Assembly (NCBI GenBank): GCA_000431135.1
Contig: HF987869.1
Location: 13,003 to 55,382, forward strand
Length of the DNA: 42,380 bases
DNA from: Clostridium sp. CAG:590
GTDB lineage: Bacteria > Bacillota > Clostridia > Lachnospirales > Lachnospiraceae
Reading direction: 5' to 3'
The notes under the pieces are model-generated. The model worked only from the letters and a program-made list of their open reading frames with translations, did no database searches and was not told the DNA's origin. Made by a program: the position numbers and the translations under genes. This document shows, piece by piece, positions 7,798 to 15,872 of this stretch. Within the stretch, counting starts at the first letter, position 1. The number at the start of each line of letters is the position of its first letter.

Positions 7798-8037
7798 ATG
7801 GCAAGTACTCAGCAGGTAGATAACTTAGTAAATATGTTAGATGGTTATATGGCAGAAGGCGGATATCATCTTAACGTTAACGTATTAAATCGTGAGACAT
7901 TAATAGATGCTCAGAAGCATCCGGAGAATTACCCACAGTTAACAATTCGTGTATCTGGATACGCAGTTAACTTCGTTAAGTTGACACCAGAGCAGCAGAA
8001 TGATGTAATCTCAAGAACTTTCCACGACCATATGTAA
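7798..8037 (+). CDS. Stand-alone glycyl radical domain of pyruvate formate-lyase (GrcA/YfiD-like)
   Basis: A 79-residue protein equivalent to the last ~80 residues of single-chain PFL. It contains NVLNRETLIDAQKHPENYPQ and the radical motif TIRVSGYAVNF, with radical glycine Gly54. The C-terminal SRTFHDHM also matches PFL. E. coli GrcA/YfiD is a spare part that repairs oxygen-cleaved PFL. Here the core gene in the same operon has no such domain, so this protein is probably the obligatory radical carrier. Its AAAGGAGGACATT ribosome site is nearly identical to that of the PFL core, suggesting matched expression. Oxygen cleavage at Gly54 would cost only a small replaceable subunit (inference). Confidence 0.95.
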   Translation: MASTQQVDNLVNMLDGYMAEGGYHLNVNVLNRETLIDAQKHPENYPQLTIRVSGYAVNFVKLTPEQQNDVISRTFHDHM

Positions 8038-8049
8038 TATGGTATAACA

Positions 8050-8226
8050 ATTCATATCAGCGTCAATACTGACAGTAAGAAGCGTGGGTGCTTGCACACT
8101 AAGCTTCTTATTTGGAAGTATTGACATTGGAGGAATCTCCAACAGCGAGGAAATCCGCAGGATTTTCGCAGCTGGCTGATATGAATACATATTGGGCAGC
8201 GGCAACCGCAGCTGGCTGATATGTAT
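8050..8226 (+). ncRNA. Highly structured RNA region with alternative pairings, 3' of the split pfl genes
   Basis: No credible coding region. A closing stem of 12 perfect pairs (8050-8061 with 8175-8186) encloses three arms. The first is a 9-bp stem (8062-8070/8117-8125) topped by an 8-bp stem (8076-8083/8103-8110) and a GTG-CTTG-CAC tip. The second is TTGGAG-GAAT-CTCCAA (8127-8142). The third is a 10-bp stem with a GG bulge (8145-8156/8160-8169). The 17-nt 3' part CGCAGCTGGCTGATATG is repeated at 8167-8183 and 8207-8223, so either copy can pair with 8053-8061. The second copy lies in a separate hairpin closed by ATACATAT/ATATGTAT (8185-8192/8219-8226). A terminator follows. It may be a cis-regulatory switch, a small RNA from the 3' UTR, or a MITE-like repeat. 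Confidence 0.6.
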
Positions 8227-8243
8227 TATGGTTTACAAATGAA

Positions 8244-8275
8244 GGCAAGGGCATCTTCGCCCTTGCCTTTTTCTT
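8244..8275 (+). terminator. Strong intrinsic terminator before pflA
   Basis: GGCAAGGGC-ATCTTC-GCCCTTGCC is a perfect 9-bp GC-rich stem followed by TTTTTCTT. It separates the core/radical-domain genes and the structured RNA from pflA, so pflA would be expressed by read-through or from its own promoter, at a lower level. Confidence 0.92.
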
Positions 8276-8299
8276 AATATATTATAAGGAGAAGTATAT

Positions 8300-9067
8300 A
8301 TGATCGGACACATTCATTCCATCGAAACCTGCGGCACCGTAGACGGTCCGGGCATGCGCTACGTTGTCTTCTTTAAGGGCTGTCCAATGCGCTGCGCCTA
8401 CTGTCACAACCCGGATACCTGGGATCCAACCGGTGGCGAAGATCATACAGCAGATGATCTGTTAGCACAGTTTGATTCTATGAAAGAATTCTACAAAAAT
8501 GGTGGTATTACTGCAACCGGTGGCGAACCGTTAATGCAGATCGATTTTCTGACTGAATTATTCGAAAAAGCAAAAGCCAAAGGCATTCACACTTGTCTTG
8601 ATACTTCCGGTGTAACCTTCCACCGTGACAATCCGGCTTTGCTTGCAAAGTTTGATCGTCTTATGAAAGTAACAGACCTGATCATGTTAGATATCAAACA
8701 CATCAATCCGGAAGAACACATGAAACTGTGCAAACAGCCAAATGATAACATCTTAGACTTTGCCAAATACATTGACGAAAAAGGCGTTGATATCTGGATC
8801 CGCCACGTGATCGTTAAGGATATTACATTGATCGACCACTATTTAGATGAATTAGGATACTTTATTGGCGGTCTGAAGCATCTCAAAGCATTAGATGTAC
8901 TTCCATATCATAATATGGGAGAGATCAAATACGAGAAGCTTGGCATTGATTATCCATTAAAAGGAATGGAACCATTGACCAATCAGGATGCCATTTATGC
9001 AAGAGATATCATCTTAAAAGGTGCAAAGAGACGCCGCCAGGATGATGCTGCCAAAGCAGCTCAATAA
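8300..9067 (+). CDS. pflA: Pyruvate formate-lyase activating enzyme
   Basis: Radical SAM enzyme that abstracts a hydrogen from the PFL glycine to make the glycyl radical. The 255-residue protein has the glycyl-radical activase start (HSIETCGTVDGPGMRYVVFFKGCPMRC) with the CxxxCxxC cluster motif in GCPMRCAYCHNPDTW, then the GGEP-type SAM motif (TGGEPLM). Length fits the single-cluster PFL-AE class, without a ferredoxin insert. The ribosome site AAGGAG precedes the ATG. In this locus its substrate glycine lies in a separate 79-residue protein, so it may act on the free domain as well as on the assembled complex (inference). Confidence 0.97.
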   Translation: MIGHIHSIETCGTVDGPGMRYVVFFKGCPMRCAYCHNPDTWDPTGGEDHTADDLLAQFDSMKEFYKNGGITATGGEPLMQIDFLTELFEKAKAKGIHTCLDTSGVTFHRDNPALLAKFDRLMKVTDLIMLDIKHINPEEHMKLCKQPNDNILDFAKYIDEKGVDIWIRHVIVKDITLIDHYLDELGYFIGGLKHLKALDVLPYHNMGEIKYEKLGIDYPLKGMEPLTNQDAIYARDIILKGAKRRRQDDAAKAAQ

Positions 9068-9231
9068 GACTTGCAAAAGCGGGCTGACACGTTGATTTTA
9101 CAACAAACTTTATAAAATATTGTATTGAAAAAAAGCCTTGCTATCTAACGCAACTTGTTTTACAATATGGTTAATGAGGTATTTTACCAATAAGCAATTA
9201 TAATGTATACTAATTAAAGGAGGATATTATC

Positions 9232-9402
9232 ATGGCATTTGTTATTGGCGATAGCTGTGTAGCATGTGGCGCTTGTGCTGGTTCTTGTCCAGTAGGCGCA
9301 ATCTCAGAAGGAGATGGCAAGTTCGAGATCGATGCTGATTCATGCATCTCTTGTGGATCTTGTGCAGGTACATGCCCAACAGGAGCAATTTCAGAAGAGT
9401 AA
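9232..9402 (+). CDS. Small 2[4Fe-4S] ferredoxin
   Basis: A 56-residue clostridial-type ferredoxin with two CxxCxxCxxxCP motifs, CVACGACAGSCP and CISCGSCAGTCP, each followed by GAISE. It carries low-potential electrons in the cytoplasm. The ATG follows AAAGGAGG. It sits directly downstream of pflA and ends at a terminator. A TATAAT at 9199-9204 may be part of its own promoter, but no good -35 box was found. Supplying the electron to the PFL activase in place of flavodoxin is an attractive inference, but such ferredoxins serve many enzymes. Confidence 0.95.
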   Translation: MAFVIGDSCVACGACAGSCPVGAISEGDGKFEIDADSCISCGSCAGTCPTGAISEE

Positions 9403-9410
9403 TTTTCATA

Positions 9411-9437
9411 AAAAAGAGCCTTACGGCTCTTTTTTTA
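9411..9437. terminator. Bidirectional terminator between ferredoxin and amidase genes
   Basis: AAGAGCC-TTAC-GGCTCTT stem with an A-run before it and a T-run after it, placed between two converging genes. It can serve the ferredoxin (+) and the nitrilase-family gene (-). Confidence 0.88.
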
Positions 9438-9451
9438 TTGCTTTCATCTTT

Positions 9452-10234
9452 TTACTTATAAAAAGTTTCATAGAGATCCGGCTTACGATCATCCCGAAAT
9501 GGATATTGTCGCCGGACTTCATGAACCATATCCGGATCTACATTAATCACCATAAGATCGGATTTGCTATGTGCTTTGGTAAGCCGTTCTCCTAACGGGT
9601 CAAATGCCATGGAACTTTCCACATATTCCAGACCATTTCCCCTGCCGATACGATTTACCCCAACAATATAACACTGGTTTTCAATTGCGCGGGCGCGAAG
9701 AAGCGTTTCCCAATGAACAATCCGTTCTTTTGGCCAGTTTGCGATAACTAAAATGACATCTGTCTGATCCGCAACAGCCTGGAAGATCTCCGGAAACCGC
9801 AGATCATAACATACAAACCCGGAAACCGCAACTTCATTAATATCTACCGTCTTTACTTCATGTCCACCAATATAATGTCTGCCCTCTTCTCCATAACTGA
9901 ATGGATGAATCTTATCATAATCATAGAGGATTCTTCCTTTGGATACGATCATTAATTTGTTATAGTATTCCTCACCAAAATCCTCGACAAATCCAAATGC
10001 AATCGCCATTTCATATTTTCTGGAACAATCCTTGAAAAATTGAAGCGTCTCGGAAAATAACATTTCCTCCCCTGCAAATGAGGTATTCATTGTGAAACCG
10101 GTGAGTGTCATTTCCGGAAAAACGATCAATTCCACTCCTGATGCCTGTGCCTGCTCTAACAGTTTCTTCACCGTCACCATATTTTTTGCCTTGTTTTCCC
10201 AAACAATATCCATCTGTGTTAATCCAATTTTCAT
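9452..10234 (-). CDS. Carbon-nitrogen hydrolase (nitrilase superfamily, omega-amidase-like)
   Basis: A 260-residue amidase of the nitrilase superfamily, likely hydrolysing a small amide such as 2-oxoglutaramate or 2-oxosuccinamate. The catalytic triad is visible: Glu41 in VFPEMTLTGF, Lys108 in YDKIHPFSYGEE, and Cys142 in GFVCYDLRFPE. The LRFPE tail after the cysteine is typical of the YafV/omega-amidase branch. The ATG at MKIGLTQMD follows GGGAGG; a longer TTG start is less likely. It stands alone, converging with the ferredoxin gene. Confidence 0.9.
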   Translation of the reverse strand: MKIGLTQMDIVWENKAKNMVTVKKLLEQAQASGVELIVFPEMTLTGFTMNTSFAGEEMLFSETLQFFKDCSRKYEMAIAFGFVEDFGEEYYNKLMIVSKGRILYDYDKIHPFSYGEEGRHYIGGHEVKTVDINEVAVSGFVCYDLRFPEIFQAVADQTDVILVIANWPKERIVHWETLLRARAIENQCYIVGVNRIGRGNGLEYVESSMAFDPLGERLTKAHSKSDLMVINVDPDMVHEVRRQYPFRDDRKPDLYETFYK

Positions 10235-10353
10235 AAACAAGCCTCCCTTTTTCTCTCGTTGTTCTCCCGGATATTTTCATCCCTCATAGGTATAACATGA
10301 TTGACATAATCCATTCCACACATTGTTATAATTATATGCTCCTCTTGTGTCAT

Positions 10354-13065
10354 TTATGTATCCTGTGAGATATATTGCGGAAATGTTATAACGATCTTAA
10401 ACAGATCTCCGTCTAACTGAATCTCAAACGTTCCTCCCTGTAATCTTACCAGATCTTTCGCAATGGATAGACCAAGCCCGCTCCCCTCGGAACTTCTGGC
10501 GGCATCTCCCCTTGTAAATCGTTCCATCAATTCTTCCGGACTGATATTCAACTTGGCTGCCGATATATTTTTGAGTGTAAATGCTGCTACCTTTCCATCA
10601 CACACCAGATCCGCATAGACACGCGTTCCTTCCAATGAATATTTGTATGCATTTTGCAGGACATTTTCCATCACCCGGAACAACCGTCTTCCATCCGCTA
10701 AGATTGTCACTGGCTCCTCCGGATATGTTGCAAGCAGTGACAGATTCTTTTTACTGTATTTGTCTTCGAATTCACCGATACTCTGCCGCATCAATTCATC
10801 GAATGCAAGCGGCATCATTTCCAATTCCACATTACCGGAAGTTGCCTTGGCCGCTTCCACCAGATCTTCCGTTAAATGCCGGAGACGCTGTGTTTTCTGA
10901 TCCAACACTTCTATGTAATGTTCCGCTTCCTGTGTCGGCATCTTTTGTTCCTTTAATAAATTAATATAATTAATGATTGATGTAAGCGGTGTCTTCAGAT
11001 CATGTGATACATTCGTGATCAGCTCTGTTTTCATTCTCTCGTCCTTCAGGGACGTCTCCACTGCCGCCTGCAATCCATCACTTAAATGATTCACACCGTC
11101 TGCAAATTCCTGAAATAATCTCGTACGCTCATTGACCACAACCGGTTCACCGAGCTCGCCATCCTTAATCTTTTCTATACCACGCAACAACTTCCTGCTG
11201 TCCTGCAGAATCCTTTGCATGCCAATCCCCGCGAGCACCTGAACAGCCAAAAAACAGATCAGTATCAACAATTCTACAATTGCATTATGTCCCCGATATA
11301 AGAAATACATCAATACAAGACCTACATTACAGGTAATATAAAGAACCATTGCCCAGAATAAACGATCCGCTCCGCTTAACTGCCAACCGTGCTTCCGCAA
11401 TCCTTTTCTCCACTGAAAAATCAGGGATCCCGACCATAAGTTCTTATTTCTGACCCGGTCAATAATACTTGACCAAACTAACAGGAACAACGTACCACAC
11501 AGAATACCTCCCATTCCTGTTATCAATGCTACCTGATACAACTGCCGCTCCTCTTGGACGAGTACATATGCTATAACATCTTTGATGTCAAATGCCATGA
11601 TGCCAAGAATAATTATGCATAACAGCATCCATATTTCTGTTGGTATGCGATCCGACAATCTTCCAAACACCGACTGTCCTTTCCGCTTTCCTGCCGTGCG
11701 GCTTAGATAGACCAATTGTGTCACCAAGAGCAGGAATAAGAATAAGATTCCAATTTCTAACGCCAGTTCATATCTCTGATAAAATGTATATAATGCCTTT
11801 CCACGTCCTACCGCACTTGTAGTACCTTCATAACCAACACCAATTGCAATCTCAACCTTTGACGGAAGTTCCGATAGCAACTGTTTCATCTCCTGATCCT
11901 TCAAGAGTTTTGCAATATGATAAATGCTATCTGTTCCCTCCGACATTCCATCTATAATCTCATAATGTTCTCTGAGTGCTTCGATATCTTCCTTTTTTTC
12001 TACATTTTTGCAAAGCGTATTTCCATATTTGATATAAAATTGAAAACTCTTATCCATCGTGTCCAGATCTGCCTGTGCCTTTTCCCGTGCGATCTGTTTT
12101 TCAACCCTCTCGTTGAATGCGTCCGTTACCGTAACCGACTCTGTCCATAGCATTGGAAATAACATGCTGTCGGTATTGCCAATCCTCACTCCGTTTTTTG
12201 CAATGGTTGCCAGCAGATCATCCACCCGGTATACATATTCATCTTCACATTTGAAATAATCATTCCACGGCGAATAAAATGTCTGTGTAGAAGGTTCATA
12301 TGCCAGATATCCTACTTTATCAAGATCCGGATACCGGTTAGCAGAATAGGTAGCAACGGATCCTTTTTCTCCTCCCTGCACAACCATGGAATAACTGTAA
12401 TATGATCCATCATCCGATGAAGACGTCGCGGTCTTCTTCGGATCTGCACCCGGCTGTGTGATATCCGTAAACAGAAAAACCGCATCCTCCGAAAATTTGT
12501 TAGAGATCCGATAGTCCGTGTTCACATATCCCCTTTGGATCATCAATTCCCGCATCGTATCACCGGTTATATAAATGTATGCATTTTTGTTCCTCAAACT
12601 CCGGATAAATGCATACGCTTTATTATAATAACAGAACATGCCCGGCATTAACCGCTTGTCTGTTCCTGCATATTTCTCATATATATTAAGTTCATCAAGC
12701 GTTTCCGGTATCTCCTCTTTGTCATACGCTTCTCTGATTAATTGCATGTCATAATCATGCACTAATCCATAAGAATCCACACGCTCTATGGAAAATTTGT
12801 CCGCACCCACATCCCAATAAGCCTTCTTTGCATCCTGCAACAGATTCTTCATATCCTGCTTCAAAGCGTTCTCATAATATTCCGTGCGATAATAATTCTT
12901 ATCCGGTTCCGTCAAAATAGAGGAACCAAACCGGCTCACAGAATATGCGATCAGTCCAAATGACACCGTCATTAATGCGAATGTGAGAACACATAAAAAA
13001 CTTCCTATCACCCTCCCTTTTCGGGTAAGATACCATTCATATATCTTTTGTCTCCTATTCTCCAT
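10354..13065 (-). CDS. Sensor histidine kinase with large extracytoplasmic domain and five central membrane segments
   Basis: A 903-residue membrane kinase. One N-terminal membrane segment (about residues 13-40) is followed by roughly 400 extracytoplasmic residues without a recognised fold. About five membrane segments follow (roughly 450-630), then a linker, the HisKA box NVSHDLKTPLTS (phospho-acceptor His688), the N-box ENVLQNAYKYS and the G-box GSGLGLSIAKDL. The ATG at MENRRQK follows AAGGAAGGTG, 14 nt after the stop of the response regulator gene, so the two are cotranscribed. The kinase end resembles the VanS/YycG-like class. The size and the many central membrane segments are unusual; the signal is unknown. 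Confidence 0.92.
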   Translation of the reverse strand: MENRRQKIYEWYLTRKGRVIGSFLCVLTFALMTVSFGLIAYSVSRFGSSILTEPDKNYYRTEYYENALKQDMKNLLQDAKKAYWDVGADKFSIERVDSYGLVHDYDMQLIREAYDKEEIPETLDELNIYEKYAGTDKRLMPGMFCYYNKAYAFIRSLRNKNAYIYITGDTMRELMIQRGYVNTDYRISNKFSEDAVFLFTDITQPGADPKKTATSSSDDGSYYSYSMVVQGGEKGSVATYSANRYPDLDKVGYLAYEPSTQTFYSPWNDYFKCEDEYVYRVDDLLATIAKNGVRIGNTDSMLFPMLWTESVTVTDAFNERVEKQIAREKAQADLDTMDKSFQFYIKYGNTLCKNVEKKEDIEALREHYEIIDGMSEGTDSIYHIAKLLKDQEMKQLLSELPSKVEIAIGVGYEGTTSAVGRGKALYTFYQRYELALEIGILFLFLLLVTQLVYLSRTAGKRKGQSVFGRLSDRIPTEIWMLLCIIILGIMAFDIKDVIAYVLVQEERQLYQVALITGMGGILCGTLFLLVWSSIIDRVRNKNLWSGSLIFQWRKGLRKHGWQLSGADRLFWAMVLYITCNVGLVLMYFLYRGHNAIVELLILICFLAVQVLAGIGMQRILQDSRKLLRGIEKIKDGELGEPVVVNERTRLFQEFADGVNHLSDGLQAAVETSLKDERMKTELITNVSHDLKTPLTSIINYINLLKEQKMPTQEAEHYIEVLDQKTQRLRHLTEDLVEAAKATSGNVELEMMPLAFDELMRQSIGEFEDKYSKKNLSLLATYPEEPVTILADGRRLFRVMENVLQNAYKYSLEGTRVYADLVCDGKVAAFTLKNISAAKLNISPEELMERFTRGDAARSSEGSGLGLSIAKDLVRLQGGTFEIQLDGDLFKIVITFPQYISQDT

Positions 13066-13079
13066 TGGTTCACCTTCCT

Positions 13080-13775
13080 TTAGTCTCTCTTCACCATCCG
13101 GTATCCAACGCCCCACATTACCTTAATATAGTCCGGATTCTTAGGATCGATCTCTATCTTCTCCCGGATTCTCCGGATATGTACCGAAACAATATTATCG
13201 GTCGCATAAGCATCTTCATCCCATATCCGTTCGTAAATCTGTGCAGATGAAAATACCATTCCAATATTCTCCATAAACAACTTCAAAATCCGAAATTCCG
13301 TCGGTGTGAATTTTTTCACTTCCCCATCTACCGTCACTGCCATACTTTCTTTATTCAGAGTGATTCCCCCATTGGTCAATACACTGTCCCGATCACTTTC
13401 CTGCATACTTCCTAACTGTGTGTACCTTCGAAGCTGTGATTTCACCCTTGCAAGCAGCTCCAACGGATTAAACGGCTTCGTTATATAATCATCCGCACCA
13501 ACATTTAATCCATTAATCTTATCAGCATCCTCCGATTTGGCAGAAAGAAGAATCACCGGAATCGAGCTGCACTCCCTTAAACGAAACAGTGCCTCTATTC
13601 CATCCATTTCCGGCATCATAATATCTAAAATGATAAGCTGCACCTGTTCCCTTCTTAATGTGTCCAGTGCTTCTTTTCCATTGTATGCCGCTATAACGGA
13701 ATATCCCTCTTTCTCTAAATAAATGGTAATCGCTTCTACAATCTCTCTATCATCATCACATACTAATATCTTCAT
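13080..13775 (-). CDS. OmpR/VanR-family response regulator
   Basis: DNA-binding partner of the adjacent kinase, 231 residues. The receiver domain has the acidic DDD pocket at residues 7-9, the phosphorylation site Asp51 (LIILDIMMPEMDG), and the switch Lys in YITKPFNPLEL. The C-terminal winged-helix domain has FTPTEFRILKLF and VSVHIRRIREKIE with GVGYRM at the end, typical for the OmpR class. It is the first gene of the two-gene operon. Target genes are unknown. Confidence 0.96.
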   Translation of the reverse strand: MKILVCDDDREIVEAITIYLEKEGYSVIAAYNGKEALDTLRREQVQLIILDIMMPEMDGIEALFRLRECSSIPVILLSAKSEDADKINGLNVGADDYITKPFNPLELLARVKSQLRRYTQLGSMQESDRDSVLTNGGITLNKESMAVTVDGEVKKFTPTEFRILKLFMENIGMVFSSAQIYERIWDEDAYATDNIVSVHIRRIREKIEIDPKNPDYIKVMWGVGYRMVKRD

Positions 13776-13880
13776 GTCTTCTCCCCTTATGCTGATTGCA
13801 TATTTTTCCTATAGATACATTTTAACAGATTTTTGTTACAATAATTATGAAGAATTTCTTACGAATATCTTTAATACAAA

Positions 13881-13913
13881 AAGAAAAGAGGGGCAGACAT
13901 TACTCCGACCCTC
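13881..13913 (-). terminator. Possible second terminator downstream of the atp operon
   Basis: On the minus strand GAGGGTC ... GCCCCTC forms an imperfect stem followed by TTTTCTTTTTG. It lies just beyond the main atp terminator and before the response regulator gene, as a back-up barrier. Confidence 0.4.
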
Positions 13914-14000
13914 CTGCTATCATCTATAGCTTATCACCATAATTATATTTATGTTTCTATTATTTTACCACAGTTCTGAAAGAAAAAATACCCCAGAAAG

Positions 14001-14034
14001 AAAAAGGCTGCATATCACTATGCAACCTTTTCTT
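14001..14034 (-). terminator. Terminator of the ATP synthase operon
   Basis: On the minus strand AAAAGGTTGCATA-GTGA-TATGCAGCCTTTTTC: a 9-bp stem with one G-T pair, tight loop and T-run, starting 13 nt after the atpC stop codon. Confidence 0.88.
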
Positions 14035-14047
14035 ACTATATATAACA

Positions 14048-14440
14048 TTATCTCGTAAGACTCAATCGAACGAGTGCACGCTTTAATGCCAGCTCTGCAC
14101 GATTCATATCTCCGCTTCCTTCTTCAATTCTCCGCTTTGCACGAATCTCTGCTTCCTTTGCACGGTTCGCATCAATCTCATCCGGCCATTCTACACTCTC
14201 TGCAAGAATGGTAACTTCCTCTTTCAGAATCTGGATGAAGCCTGACATCAATGCTGCCTCTTTCACGGTATCTCCTTCATGGATACGAAGGATCCCCGGT
14301 GCAATGATCGCAGTAAGAGGAATATGCTGCGGGTAAATACCCATATCACCTTCTGTTGTGGTGAATTCCAAAAATGTGGTATCGCCCTCGTAAAAGATAC
14401 GCTCCGGCGCCACAATTTTCAATTTCATAGTATCTGCCAT
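14048..14440 (-). CDS. atpC: ATP synthase F1 epsilon subunit
   Basis: Central-stalk subunit of F1, 130 residues, which couples rotation and can inhibit ATP hydrolysis. The N-terminal beta-sandwich is seen in KLKIVAPERIFYEGD and TTEGDMGIYPQHIPLT. The C-terminal helical hairpin (about 88-130) is rich in Arg/Lys/Ala (NRAKEAEIRAKRRIEE, NRAELALKRALVRL). It is the last gene of the operon, 16 nt after atpD. Confidence 0.97.
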   Translation of the reverse strand: MADTMKLKIVAPERIFYEGDTTFLEFTTTEGDMGIYPQHIPLTAIIAPGILRIHEGDTVKEAALMSGFIQILKEEVTILAESVEWPDEIDANRAKEAEIRAKRRIEEGSGDMNRAELALKRALVRLSLTR

Positions 14441-14456
14441 GCGTATTCACCCTCTC

Positions 14457-15848
14457 TTATTTCACCTTTGCAAGTACATCATCGATACTTCCGGCATTCA
14501 GGAAATAACCTTCCGGAATGTCATCATGCTTACCTTCAATGATCTCCTTAAATCCACGGATCGTCTCAGATACAGGTACATACTTACCACTTGTTCCGGT
14601 AAACTGCTCTGCTACGAAGAATGGCTGTGATAAGAATCTCTGTACTTTTCTTGCACGGGATACAACAAGCTTATCCTCCTCAGACAACTCATCCATACCA
14701 AGAATTGCAATGATATCCTGCAGCTCTTTGTACTTCTGCAAGATCTCCTGTACGCCACGGGCAACCTCATAATGCTCTTCGCCGACAATCTTAGGGTCTA
14801 AGATTCTCGAAGTAGACTCCAATGGATCTACCGCAGGATAAATACCTAACTCTACGATGGAACGGGAAAGTACCGTTGTCGCATCCAAATGCGCAAATGT
14901 CGTAGCAGGTGCCGGGTCTGTCAAGTCATCCGCAGGCACATATACTGCCTGAACAGATGTGATAGAACCGTTCTTTGTGGATGTAATTCTCTCCTGTAAT
15001 GCACCCATCTCGGTCTGCAACGTTGGCTGATAACCAACGGCAGAAGGTACACGTCCAAGTAACGCAGACACCTCAGAACCAGCCTGTGTGAAACGGAAAA
15101 TGTTATCAATGAATAACAACACATCCTTACCACCCTGGTCACGGAAGTACTCCGCCATCGTAAGTCCGGTAAGACCAACTCTCATTCTTGCTCCCGGCGG
15201 CTCGTTCATCTGACCAAACACCATGGTCGTCTTATTGATAACGCCGGATTCTGTCATCTCGTTATATAAGTCATTACCCTCACGGGTACGCTCTCCAACA
15301 CCGGTAAATACGGAATATCCACCATGCTCGGTTGCAATATTACGGATCAACTCCTGAATCAATACCGTTTTACCTACTCCGGCACCACCAAACAGACCGA
15401 TCTTACCACCCTTCTGGTATGGACAAAGTAAGTCAACGACCTTGATTCCTGTCTCTAATATCTCTGTATCGGTTGCCTGCTCTGAGAACTCCGGTGCTTT
15501 CCGGTGAATCGGAAAATGTTCCTTACACTCCGGAGCCGGCTTATTATCAATTGGCTCACCTAACACATTGAACATACGACCCAGTGTATTCTCACCAACC
15601 GGAACGGTGATCGGTGCACCTGTCGCTACCGCTTCCATTCCTCGAACCAGACCATCGGTTGGTCCCATGGCAATACACTTTACGGTATCATCGCCTAAGT
15701 GCTGGGAAACCTCTACGGTTAATTTCCCACCATCCTTGGTTGCGATCGTAATGGCATCATTGATCTCAGGAAGTTTGCCTTCGCTGAACTTGATATCCAA
15801 TACAGCACCAATGATCTGGGTAATCTTACCGACATTCTTTTCTGCCAT
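14457..15848 (-). CDS. atpD: ATP synthase F1 beta subunit (catalytic)
   Basis: Catalytic nucleotide-binding subunit, 463 residues. The Walker A motif GGAGVGKTVLIQEL, the catalytic GERTREGNDLY (Glu of the GER motif), Walker B VLLFIDNIFRF and the DELSEED loop (MDELSEEDKLVV) are all present. ATG follows an AAGGAG site. It lies 24 nt after atpG. Confidence 0.98.
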   Translation of the reverse strand: MAEKNVGKITQIIGAVLDIKFSEGKLPEINDAITIATKDGGKLTVEVSQHLGDDTVKCIAMGPTDGLVRGMEAVATGAPITVPVGENTLGRMFNVLGEPIDNKPAPECKEHFPIHRKAPEFSEQATDTEILETGIKVVDLLCPYQKGGKIGLFGGAGVGKTVLIQELIRNIATEHGGYSVFTGVGERTREGNDLYNEMTESGVINKTTMVFGQMNEPPGARMRVGLTGLTMAEYFRDQGGKDVLLFIDNIFRFTQAGSEVSALLGRVPSAVGYQPTLQTEMGALQERITSTKNGSITSVQAVYVPADDLTDPAPATTFAHLDATTVLSRSIVELGIYPAVDPLESTSRILDPKIVGEEHYEVARGVQEILQKYKELQDIIAILGMDELSEEDKLVVSRARKVQRFLSQPFFVAEQFTGTSGKYVPVSETIRGFKEIIEGKHDDIPEGYFLNAGSIDDVLAKVK

Positions 15849-15872
15849 ATTCTATCTCCTTCTACTCTTCTT

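Noticed and set aside
7500..7800. Programmed frameshift joining the PFL core to its radical domain
   Set aside because: A separate 71-codon gene with its own ribosome site lies between, and each gene has a clean stop and a strong start site.
8011..8205. Minus-strand open frame across the structured RNA
   Set aside because: No ribosome site; the inverted repeats explain the lack of stops better.
8050..8226. Retron RNA or CRISPR-like repeat
   Set aside because: No reverse transcriptase or cas gene in the window, and only two copies of the 17-nt segment, overlapping stems rather than spaced repeats.
10581..10964. Plus-strand open frame inside the histidine kinase gene
   Set aside because: Antisense to the conserved kinase domain; composition is typical of a shadow frame.
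13776..13880. Promoter of the two-component operon
   Set aside because: Some AT-rich boxes exist (TTGTAA, TATCTA), but no pair with good sequence and spacing was convincing.
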